From contig NZ_CP146092.1 in NCBI RefSeq assembly GCF_037023145.1, positions 1,116,001-1,180,000 of the forward strand: DNA of 64,000 nucleotides. Reading direction: 5' to 3'. Source of the stretch: Ralstonia sp. RRA (GTDB lineage Bacteria > Pseudomonadota > Gammaproteobacteria > Burkholderiales > Burkholderiaceae). The position numbers were made by a program, and so were the translations under genes. Below are positions 36,541 to 45,137 of this stretch, piece by piece (the stretch's first letter is position 1; every line of letters starts with the position of its first letter). Under the pieces are notes generated by a model. It was not told where the DNA came from. It saw only the letters and a list, made by a program, of their open reading frames with translations, and made no database searches.

Positions 36541-37041
36541 ATGGCTGCCCCCAAGACCCTGCTGATCGTCTATCACTCGATGACGGGCGGCACGCGGCAG
36601 ATGGCTGAAGCCGCGCAGGCCGGCGCGACCGCAGAGGGCGGTGTTGCCGTGCGGTTGCTGCATGCCGCACATGCGGGCCCCGATGATGTGCTCGCGGCGG
36701 ACGGCTACATCTTTGCGACGCCGGAAAACCTGGCGGCCATCAGCGGACAGCTCAAGGATTTCTTCGACCGCTGCTATTACCCTGCGCTCGACCGCATCAA
36801 CGGCCGCCCCTATGCCTGTCTGATCTGCGCCGGCAGCGACGGCCAGAACGCCGCGCGGCAGATCGAGCGCATTGCCACCGGCTGGCGGCTCAAGCCCGTG
36901 GCCGAGCCGATCATCGTATGCACGCGTGCGCAGACGCCGGAGGCTATCCTGGCGCCGAAGCAGATCGGCATGGAAGATCTGGAGCGCTGTCGCGCGTTGG
37001 GCGAGGCGATGGCAACGGGGTTGGCGCTGGGCGTGTTCTAG
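36541..37041 (+). CDS. Flavodoxin-family protein
   Basis: The 166-residue protein has a flavodoxin-like FMN fold: LLIVYHSMTGGTRQMAEAAQAGA binds the phosphate, GYIFATPENLAAISGQLKDFFDRCYYPAL follows, and ACLICAGSDGQNAARQIERI completes the core. It begins five bases after the modE stop, so both are co-transcribed. Electron transfer to a molybdoenzyme or a role in molybdenum cofactor metabolism would fit the context but is inference. Confidence 0.85.
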   Translation: MAAPKTLLIVYHSMTGGTRQMAEAAQAGATAEGGVAVRLLHAAHAGPDDVLAADGYIFATPENLAAISGQLKDFFDRCYYPALDRINGRPYACLICAGSDGQNAARQIERIATGWRLKPVAEPIIVCTRAQTPEAILAPKQIGMEDLERCRALGEAMATGLALGVF

Positions 37042-37074
37042 CCGCGTCAACGGCGACCAAAAAGGGGGGCGGGT

Positions 37075-37512
37075 ATGGGGTGGGGAAGACTCTACGCCGT
37101 GAATGAAAGCGCCGGCCAGTTGCTGAGCACATGTCGAACGAAAGCAGACTGGTATGAAGCGATGAACACGCTGGGTATCGAGAACGCGCCGCAACTCGAC
37201 GCCGAGGACTCGATACGCTTCTGGGCATCGAAGCTTGACGGCATCGCTCACCCTGCTGCGAAGTTCTTCGCCGGTGATTTGCATGCTGAGGACAACGGAG
37301 CCGATGATCCGAACGTCTGCTTCGTCAGCGGCGAGTCGGCGAGCGCGTTTCTTTCGCAGCTCGAGCAACTCGGCGAAGCATTCTTCATCAACCTGTTTCC
37401 TCATGAAGGGCCGTACGGTGTCGGACATGCCTGGCTGTACGAGCCGCTTTGCGTTTTCTTGCGGGACGCCCGCCTCCAGGGCAATGCCGTCATGATTCTG
37501 TGGGAAAACTAG
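37075..37512 (+). CDS. Protein of unknown function (145 aa)
   Basis: I do not recognise this 145-residue soluble protein. It is acidic, rich in aromatic residues, and looks like a compact globular domain (AGQLLSTCRTKADWYEAMNTLGI, IRFWASKLDGIAHPAAKFFAGDLH, NPDD-like DDPNVCFVSGE). ATG 37075 follows a purine-rich GGGGGGCGGGT. Together with the ankyrin gene it looks like a two-gene insert between modE-flavodoxin and modBC. A stress or immunity-type role is possible but unsupported. Confidence 0.6.
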   Translation: MGWGRLYAVNESAGQLLSTCRTKADWYEAMNTLGIENAPQLDAEDSIRFWASKLDGIAHPAAKFFAGDLHAEDNGADDPNVCFVSGESASAFLSQLEQLGEAFFINLFPHEGPYGVGHAWLYEPLCVFLRDARLQGNAVMILWEN

Positions 37513-37596
37513 ATGCCCTCCGGCGGCAGCGCATGAGGCCAACCGCGTGAAGACCCGAAGTGTTTTGCAATCCAAGATAGCGATCAAGGAGTCAGC

Positions 37597-38433
37597 ATGG
37601 CGAAGCCCAGTACCTCGATTGAACCCGCTGACATCTTTGCGGCGGCCCGTACAGCAAACCTCGTCGCTACACGCGCCTTTCTTGATGCTGGCGCTGAGCC
37701 TGCCGCAGTGAACGACCATGGCTTCACGGCACTGGAATGTGCGGCGATGGGAACGAATGGAACGCCCACCGAGCAACATCTTGCCGTACTGCGCCTGTTG
37801 ATTGAGGCGGGAAGTCCGCTTGAGCATCAAGGTGGCGGAGGTCGAACGGCGCTTTACCTTGCGGCGGAATTCTCACGCGGCGTGGAGGCCGTTCAGTTGC
37901 TGCTGGATGCCGGAGCACAAGCCGACATTCGTGACGGGCACGGGAACCACATCGTTGAAAACGCCATGATGCCTGCGGTCAAGGCGCTGCTTTCACAGAT
38001 CACCGGCCACCTGATCCCCCAAAAGGAAGCGGCGCCCGAGCCGAGGAAAATGTCGGTGCTTGAGTGGCGCGCCGCTCGAAAGAAAATCGACGCAGCGTTC
38101 GACAAGCTTGAGAGCGTTGGCATCGTCGCCTTGCATGACGTGGGCCGTACGCAGGAAGACGGTTTTGCGGATGCCTCTGCGTTGTTCAGGGAGCGCGGTG
38201 GCTCCGAGGCCGGGCTCTCCGGCATGTGTTTCTATACCCGGCAAGACCTCGATCGGGCCAAGCGCAGCAGTGATCTCGCCCTGGCTTTCTGGGGCGGGCC
38301 GGGAGGTGAGGCAGCGTCAACGAAGCGAGTCGGCCAACAGATTGCCGAGGCTTTCGGCAGCGTCGGCTTGCCAGTGAAATGGAACGGATCGGAGCGTGTT
38401 CGCCCAACCGTGGACCTCAGAGCGGTCGATTGA
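37597..38433 (+). CDS. Ankyrin-repeat protein with C-terminal DUF6891-like domain
   Basis: The 278-residue protein starts with about four ankyrin-type repeats (DIFAAARTANLVATRAFLDAGAEPAAVNDHGFTALE, TALYLAAEFSRGVEAVQLLLDAGAQADIRDGHG). It ends in a domain (about 155-275) resembling DUF6891: KIDAAFDKLESVGIVALHDVGRTQEDGFAD, GMCFYTRQDLDRA, LALAFWGGPGG and VGQQIAEAFGSVGLPVKWNG. Ankyrin repeats bind protein partners; the role here is unknown. ATG 37597 follows AAGGAG. It lies 84 bases after the unknown 145-residue gene. Confidence 0.75.
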   Translation: MAKPSTSIEPADIFAAARTANLVATRAFLDAGAEPAAVNDHGFTALECAAMGTNGTPTEQHLAVLRLLIEAGSPLEHQGGGGRTALYLAAEFSRGVEAVQLLLDAGAQADIRDGHGNHIVENAMMPAVKALLSQITGHLIPQKEAAPEPRKMSVLEWRAARKKIDAAFDKLESVGIVALHDVGRTQEDGFADASALFRERGGSEAGLSGMCFYTRQDLDRAKRSSDLALAFWGGPGGEAASTKRVGQQIAEAFGSVGLPVKWNGSERVRPTVDLRAVD

Positions 38434-38474
38434 AGCGGGGCGACACATCTGCTGCAGGAATGCCGGCGCGATTC

Positions 38475-39214
<740 letters not shown>

Positions 39215-39218
<4 letters not shown>

Positions 39219-39901
39219 GCCGGTTGCTCCTGCAGGCTGGGTGCGCGCCCTTGCAGCAGGCGGCTGGCCACCACCAGTACCACGATGCAGGTGAGCGAGG
39301 TGATCAGCACCAGCGTGTTGGCCGTGGCGTCGTCGCCGGCCTGCACAGCTTCGTAGATGGCGACGGACAGCGTCTGCGTACGGCCGGGCAGGTTGCCGGC
39401 AATCATGAGCGTGGCACCAAATTCACCCAGTGCGCGTGCAAACGCCAGCAAGACGCCAGCGGCGATGCCGCGCGCGGCCAGCGGCAGGGTCACGCGAAAG
39501 AACACGGCGGCTTCCGGCAGGCCGAGCACGCGGGCGGCATTCTCGAGCTGATGGTCGACGCCCTCAAATGCGGCACGTGCCGATTTCATGACCAGCGGAA
39601 ACGCCACCACAGTCGAGGCAATGACCGCCCCTTGCCACGTGAAGACCAGCTGGATACCAACGCTGTCGAGCCATGCGCCGACCGGGCCACGCCGGCCCAG
39701 CAGCACCAGCAGGTAGTAGCCCAGCACCGTGGGTGGTAGCACCAGCGGCAGGGTCAGGACGGCGTCGATCAGGTCACGCAGGCGGCTGCGCGTGCGCGCC
39801 AGCGCGTAGGCCGCGGCCACGCCCAGGATGAGGTTGAGGGCGGTCGCCCAACCGGCCACTTTCAGTGAGAGCAGCAGGGGCGTCCAGACGGAATAGGTCA
39901 T
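39215..39901 (-). CDS. modB: Molybdate ABC transporter permease ModB
   Basis: A 228-residue inner-membrane permease with about five to six helices. It has TPLLLSLKVAGWATALNLILGVAAAYALA at the N-terminus and the ATPase-coupling EAA loop ALGEFGATLMIAGNLPGRTQTLS. It forms the channel of the molybdate importer with ModC, whose start it overlaps. No modA (binding protein) lies upstream, so the binding component must be encoded elsewhere. A 24-base palindrome like the E. coli ModE operator lies 64 bases upstream. Confidence 0.93.
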
Positions 39902-39964
39902 GCGGGTGCTTGGTATGCCAGCGGGCTACCACTGGCGGGCGAAGGGTCAAGCGTGTGCTTCTAG

Positions 39965-39988
39965 CGCAATATAGGGTTGGTTATAACG
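39965..39988 (-). promoter_or_regulatory. Candidate ModE operator upstream of modB
   Basis: The 24-base site starts CGCAATAT and ends ATAACG. It has exactly the length and outer half-sites of the E. coli modA operator (CGTTATAT at one end, ATAACG at the other). It lies 64 bases upstream of the modB start, where molybdate-bound ModE would cover the promoter. Confidence 0.5.
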
Positions 39989-41186
39989 GATGGTCAATCC
40001 GTTGCGCTTGATGCCGCACATGAGACGCGGGAAATACTGCTGGCCAGAGGTTGGGTCGCTGGGTGGGGCGGTGCCGGATCCGCAGAGGCACCTTCGGCCA
40101 TGCAGCCTTGGCGGAGCGACAACCGAATGCCTTCTTGGTAATTGTCCGGGGTTGCGGAATGTGGACCTGATCTCCAAGCATGGCTCTGCAGTTGATGCAT
40201 TGCCAATGCGAAATGTCGCGCGATCAAAACAAATTGTCGTTCAATCAAAAGTATTTGAATCGCTATCCCCCCGAATGGGTGGGAGCGTTGGGCTGATATC
40301 GCTTTTGCATTCCTGTAAAATTCAATCTGTGCTAGTGCGTTGAAATTGCGTGGGGCGCAGCCCCTTTTTCTGGATGACTCTGCGTGGGCCACTTCGCCTG
40401 TCGTGTTGGGTGGGGGCTTTCAAGCACATTGGCAATTCTTTTTGATTGCTGACTTTTAAAGATTTCAAGAGTGCCGGGTGAGGCGGGGAATAGGAATGGT
40501 CCGGAGCCATCGTTCTATTTGGAAATAGAGCGCGGCGATGGAAGGCGGCGCCGCACCGTAATCATCGGTGCTGGCATGTTGCCAATATCCTGCGTCGTCT
40601 GAGTTTCGGGATACGGGCGGCGTCGCGTCTTGCGTCAATCAAGATGGCGCGGCACTCCCGGGGCTGATGATGCAGACCCAGACGCTGCACAGGTTCAGCG
40701 TGCATGCTGACTGGCTTTGATGCGCCGAAGGCGGTGCGTGGCCAGGAATGGTGTGTGCTGTCGCAGCCATTTTTCCGATTATTAAGTGCAGATTACGACC
40801 AAATGACGCGGGCAGCGGCTTGGGGCGTGAAAGGGCGGTAACGAGTGCGATGGCGTTTCATCGAGCATTGCCATCAAACAGATTTTCAGGGGATTTCCTC
40901 AACATTCGACTCATTTCGTTATTTGCCCGGTATTCGTGGGCTGTGAAGAAACACTAACGAAATATTTAACAATTGTTGGAAACCAAAGAATCCCTGCTGG
41001 CGGGTGGGGCGTGCCAGGAAGTCTTGGGCTAGTATGCGCATCGCTGTACCCACTGAGCCGCGCGTTGCGTGAGCATGGGGGGGTGTGGCAACAATAAAAA
41101 TAAGTAATCCAATCAATAAAAAGGTTTAAGCCTTGAGTTGGTGGTCGGACGATGTTGGTCTGTATCTATTCGTGACGGGGAAGGTT

Positions 41187-41336
41187 ATGAAACAACGCAC
41201 TCTGGTGACGCACAAGGATTCCCAACGAGGGATCGCGATGCTCACTTCCATCACACGGAATGGGACGCCGTCCCATTTGCCGACCCGCCCGTGCCGCTAC
41301 GGCACGCGGGCCGACTTGCTGTTCGGCCCGACCTGA
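41187..41336 (+). CDS. Possible 49-aa leader peptide
   Basis: A short frame begins at an ATG preceded by GGGAAGG with good spacing and encodes a basic peptide (MKQRTLVTHKDSQRGIAMLT at the start). Its last third lies on the strong hairpin at 41287-41311, a geometry that would let translation affect folding of the leader of the EPS operon. There is no family match that I recognise and the composition is not strongly protein-like, so it may be fortuitous. Confidence 0.3.
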   Translation: MKQRTLVTHKDSQRGIAMLTSITRNGTPSHLPTRPCRYGTRADLLFGPT

Positions 41337-41714
41337 TTCTCTGCTGACGTTTTCCAGGCCCAGGAGCGCTGTGCTCCGGGGTTGACTTGATGCGCGGTCG
41401 CTGCGGGCCCGGCGTGGTGTTTTTGTCCGGATGCCGCAGGGCGCGTGGTACGTGGTCGAGTCAACCGATCGATGGGTGATCGGGCCAAGCATTTCGGATA
41501 GGTGATTGGCGCCACGCGTGCTTGCGGGTCGTATCTGCACGCCCGCGCTCAACCTTTCTGTTGAAGTCGTCGTGAGCCGGGTGATGGCCGCTGGCGTTGC
41601 GCGCAAACGCTGGCGCCCTGTAATGTCGCGCCCCGCTTGGATTGAGAACCGTGGCTGTTTCGCTTCGTGGCCAATGTCGGCCGCAGCGACGCATTTGTAA
41701 GAGAGCGAATCCTG

Positions 41715-42908
41715 ATGTCAACCAAGATCCTGTCCATCTTCGGTACGCGGCCCGAGGCCATCAAGATGGCGCCGGTCGTCAAGCAGCTTGAGCTGACGCC
41801 GGGCGTGGAGTCCATCGTCTGCGTGACGGGGCAACACCGCACCATGCTGTCGCAAGTGCTCGACCTGTTCGGCGTTCGGCCGCATCACGACCTTGCGCTG
41901 ATGACCGGCAACCAGACGCTCAACGGGCTGGCGTCACGGCTGATTGCTTCGATTGACGACGTGCTTGCCATTGAGAAGCCGGACCGCGTGCTGGTGCACG
42001 GCGATACCACCACGGCCTGCGCCGCCGCGCTGGCTGCGTTCCATCGGCAGATCCCAATCGGACACGTGGAAGCCGGCCTGCGCACCGGAAACCTCGCGCA
42101 GCCGTGGCCTGAAGAGATGAACCGCCGCGTGATCGACGTGATGAGCGACCTGATGTTCGCGCCAACGGAGAGCTCTCGGATCAACCTGCTGGCCGAGTCG
42201 CTGGCGGGCCGCATCATCGTCACGGGCAACACCGTGATCGACGCGCTCTATCTGAGCGCCACGCGCATCGACACCGACGCCGCGCTGCGCGTGCAGCTGG
42301 ATCAGACCCTGGCGTTTCTCGATCCGCAGCAGCCGGTGGTGCTGGTGACTGGTCATCGCCGCGAGAACTTCGGTGCGGGCTTTGCCGAGATCATCGCCGC
42401 GCTGGGCGATCTTGCACGCAGCAACGTCGCGCAGATCGTCTATCCGGTGCACCTCAACCCCAACGTCAGCGGGCCGGTGCGGCAGGCGCTCAGCGGCGAG
42501 CCCAACGTGCATCTGATCGAGCCGCTGGACTACCTGACCTTTGTGCGCCTGATGCAGCGGTCGGCCGTCATCCTGACGGACTCGGGTGGCATTCAGGAAG
42601 AGGCTCCGGCGCTGGGCAAACCTGTACTGGTGATGCGCGACGTGACCGAGCGCCCCGAGGCCATCGCGGCCGGCACGGTGCGCCTGGTCGGCACCCAGCG
42701 TGAAACGATTGTGCGGGAGACGCGCACGGTGCTGGAGTACCTGGCAATCGGCGAGACCTTCGCGGGCCGCTCCAATCCGTACGGCGACGGCCACGCATCG
42801 GCCCGCATCGTAGCGGCACTGATGGGGCAGCCGTTCAATGAGTTCAATCCTGACGGGCCCGGCCGCACCTTTGTTGGTGCCGCCGTCCGCGAGCCTTTGC
42901 TGCGGTAA
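41715..42908 (+). CDS. wecB: UDP-N-acetylglucosamine 2-epimerase (non-hydrolysing)
   Basis: The 397-residue enzyme interconverts UDP-GlcNAc and UDP-ManNAc in the cytosol. It shows SIFGTRPEAIKMAPVVKQLE, VLVHGDTTTACAAALAAF, GHVEAGLRTG, the EEMNRR turn, VTGHRRENFG and the nucleotide-binding DSGGIQEEAPALGKPVLVMRDVTERPEA. The ATG at 41715 gives the usual family N-terminus. As first gene of the polysaccharide operon it is the likely source of UDP-ManNAc for the NfrB polymerase, the same pairing as shown for the E. coli nfr glycan, where WecB is borrowed from another pathway. Confidence 0.94.
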   Translation: MSTKILSIFGTRPEAIKMAPVVKQLELTPGVESIVCVTGQHRTMLSQVLDLFGVRPHHDLALMTGNQTLNGLASRLIASIDDVLAIEKPDRVLVHGDTTTACAAALAAFHRQIPIGHVEAGLRTGNLAQPWPEEMNRRVIDVMSDLMFAPTESSRINLLAESLAGRIIVTGNTVIDALYLSATRIDTDAALRVQLDQTLAFLDPQQPVVLVTGHRRENFGAGFAEIIAALGDLARSNVAQIVYPVHLNPNVSGPVRQALSGEPNVHLIEPLDYLTFVRLMQRSAVILTDSGGIQEEAPALGKPVLVMRDVTERPEAIAAGTVRLVGTQRETIVRETRTVLEYLAIGETFAGRSNPYGDGHASARIVAALMGQPFNEFNPDGPGRTFVGAAVREPLLR

Positions 42909-42938
42909 GGCGCCATCCATCATTGCGAGACTATCGAC

Positions 42939-45137
42939 GTGAATTCTGAACGTTCTCCTCGCCGCATGACGCGCGCTTACGTCGCGACGTTTGCGGTTGC
43001 CCTGGTGGTTGCGGGCCGTGTCCAGGCTGCTCCCGATGAGCTTGGCGCGGCATTGGCCCAGCTTTCGCAAGGACGCGTCGTGACGCGCAGCTTGTCGCTG
43101 GCAGACGTGGGCGTGCGCGAGCCGCTGGTGCTGCAGGCGCCGGATGCCATTCGCGAGCTGTACCTTCCGGTGCCCGCCAACCTGCCGATCTCCGATGCGA
43201 CGCTCCAGGTGGATGGCGGTTACATGCGCGCAGATGGCGGGCGTACCACCATGCTGGTGTCGCTGGACGGGGCACCGGTGCTGGCGCGCGGCTTTACCCA
43301 GTTTCAGGGCGACGCTGCGGCCAGCCTGGGTGTGGACGGCGGCCCGCGGCCCACAGGTTTTGTCCGTCTGGGGCTGCAGTGGTCGTCGATCATCAACGAC
43401 ACCATCTGTACCGACCAGACGGCCATTGGCAACGTGCTGCGTATCGCGCCCACGTCGCGGTTGACGTACCGCTTCGATCCGGCTGCGATCAAGGATCTGC
43501 GCACCGCGTGGAGCGCATTGCCGACGGCACCGACGGTGGCGCTGAGCGCAAACAAGGTGGGTGCCCCTGCGTACGACGTGAGCTGGCGGACGATCGCGCT
43601 GCTCCAGGCGGAGAACAAGCGCCCGGCGGTGCGGGCATGGCCCGTTGTGGGCGATACGGTTGACCTGACCGGTGTGAGCGTACCCAAGGCATTGCAGGCC
43701 GCGCCCGCATTTGCGGCGCTGGCTGCTGGCGGCCAGCGCAAGCTGGCCAACCCGGCGGAGGTGGGCGCGTTCGTGTTGCTGGCCTCGCGTTCGGCATTCG
43801 CACCGGACATCGTGGTGGCAGATGACACGTTGCGCGGGAGCCTGAAGGCATCGCTGGATGCACTGCGCGCGCAGGTTGCCGCAGTCTCCGCGTCGGGTGC
43901 CGAGGCCTTTGACCAATGGCGTGCGCAGACCTGGGCACCGATCACCGAGCCGCTGGCGGCGGGTGAGGTTCGGCTTGCGCATCTGCCCGGGCAGGTCGTG
44001 ATCGTGACGGGCGATGTAGGCGGGGTGGCGGCGCTGGCGGCAGCGTGGCGTCCGATCGATGCGTCCAACCAGATCGTGGTGCACCAGTTGGAGGGCGCAC
44101 CGCATGCCTACGGTGACAAGGTTGCACTGGCCCTGCTGGGCGGCGAGCCGCGGACGATGGAGGTACTGGGCCGTGCAACGTGGGATGCCAGCTTTGATCT
44201 GAGCACCGTCTCCGGCCAGGGCAAGCTGCCGGGCGAAGTGGTGCTCGACGTTGCGGCGGCACCGTCGGCCAGCGTGGGCGGTCAGGTGGCGTCAGTCTAT
44301 TTCAACGGCATGCTGATCGGCTCGGAGCTGCTCAAGCAGGACGGTCGCGTACAGCGCATCACGGCACGCATTCCGCGCTACGCGCTGGGCGCATCCAACC
44401 TGCTGCGCGTGCTGTTCCAGCGCCCGCCCGAAGACGGCTGCCGTGCGCGTCTGCAAGGCTATCCGGTGGCCGTGCTGCCGAGCAGCCACGTGACACTGGA
44501 AACTGCCAGCCTGGACCCGGATTTCACGGGCATGGTGGCGCGCTTTGCCTCGCAGGCCAACGTGATCGTGCCGACAGCCTATCTGGGCGATGCGGCTGCA
44601 ACGCTGCCACGTGTCGCACGCCTGGCCAATGCCGCCGGGATCGCGCCCACGCGCAGCCAGCTCACCGCAGTGGCGGATAGCGAGGCGGCTGCACCCAAAG
44701 ACACCTTCCTGGCAATCGACGTGCCCTTGCGCGACGAGACCGGCCGCGCCGTGCTGTCGAAAGACCGCCTGACGCTGACGACGGCGTCCGACAAGCTGCT
44801 GGCCGATGTTTCGGGCCTGACCAATCTCGGCATTGTTCAAGTGGCGAAGGCGGGCGGCGCGACGGGGGTGGTCTACCGCACGGTCGGGCCGGTGGCGCCG
44901 GTATTGCCGGCCACGCTGCGCCTGTCTCGCGGCGATGTGGCGGTGGTGGCCAGCGACGGCATCGCCCGCGTGTTCGACACGCTGCACCCCGGTGAAGTGC
45001 TGCCCAGCGACGAAGACCGACCGCGCCTGACCAAGAGCTTCTGGTCGTGGGCCGGGCCGGGCATCGTGGTAGTGGTGTTCCTGATCCTGTTGGCGGTGGC
45101 GGGCTACGCACGCCGGCGTCGTCAGTCCAAGTCGTGA
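42939..45137 (+). CDS. BcsB-like periplasmic polysaccharide synthase subunit
   Basis: The 732-residue protein has a signal peptide (YVATFAVALVVAGRVQA), a long periplasmic part with BcsB-type carbohydrate-binding features (REPLVLQAPDAIRELYLPVPANLPISDATL, GFVRLGLQWSSIINDTICTDQ, VSWRTIALLQAENKRP, RVLFQRPPEDGCRAR) and one C-terminal membrane helix (WAGPGIVVVVFLILLAVAGYA) with an RRRRQ tail. In cellulose synthase BcsB guides the nascent chain across the periplasm. The start is GTG 42939, or ATG 42966. The stop overlaps the GTG start of nfrB, so the two subunits are coupled. Confidence 0.82.
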   Translation: MNSERSPRRMTRAYVATFAVALVVAGRVQAAPDELGAALAQLSQGRVVTRSLSLADVGVREPLVLQAPDAIRELYLPVPANLPISDATLQVDGGYMRADGGRTTMLVSLDGAPVLARGFTQFQGDAAASLGVDGGPRPTGFVRLGLQWSSIINDTICTDQTAIGNVLRIAPTSRLTYRFDPAAIKDLRTAWSALPTAPTVALSANKVGAPAYDVSWRTIALLQAENKRPAVRAWPVVGDTVDLTGVSVPKALQAAPAFAALAAGGQRKLANPAEVGAFVLLASRSAFAPDIVVADDTLRGSLKASLDALRAQVAAVSASGAEAFDQWRAQTWAPITEPLAAGEVRLAHLPGQVVIVTGDVGGVAALAAAWRPIDASNQIVVHQLEGAPHAYGDKVALALLGGEPRTMEVLGRATWDASFDLSTVSGQGKLPGEVVLDVAAAPSASVGGQVASVYFNGMLIGSELLKQDGRVQRITARIPRYALGASNLLRVLFQRPPEDGCRARLQGYPVAVLPSSHVTLETASLDPDFTGMVARFASQANVIVPTAYLGDAAATLPRVARLANAAGIAPTRSQLTAVADSEAAAPKDTFLAIDVPLRDETGRAVLSKDRLTLTTASDKLLADVSGLTNLGIVQVAKAGGATGVVYRTVGPVAPVLPATLRLSRGDVAVVASDGIARVFDTLHPGEVLPSDEDRPRLTKSFWSWAGPGIVVVVFLILLAVAGYARRRRQSKS

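Larger units (their letters stand above)
39902..41714. other. 1.8-kb gene-poor region with EPS operon leader
   Basis: No convincing protein gene except possibly the 49-codon frame at 41187. The left end holds the modB promoter and ModE-like site. Regions 40160-40340 and 40750-41130 are AT-richer than the surroundings, with a TTAACAATTGTT palindrome near 40966 and CAATAAAAATAAG at 41091. Towards the EPS operon there are strong RNA stems: GCCCGTGCCG-CTA-CGGCACGCGGGC at 41287-41311 and GGAGC-GCTGT-GCTCC at 41363-41377. The start of wecB has a weak ribosome site. I infer a long regulated leader. Confidence 0.5.

Noticed and set aside
39990..40343. A 117-codon frame in the gene-poor region
   Set aside because: No ribosome site, unusual composition and no recognisable domain; it also begins inside the ModE-like site region.
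41934..44105. A 723-codon minus-strand frame opposite wecB and the BcsB-like gene
   Set aside because: The composition is Arg/His/Gln-rich without domains; both plus-strand genes have strong family motifs.
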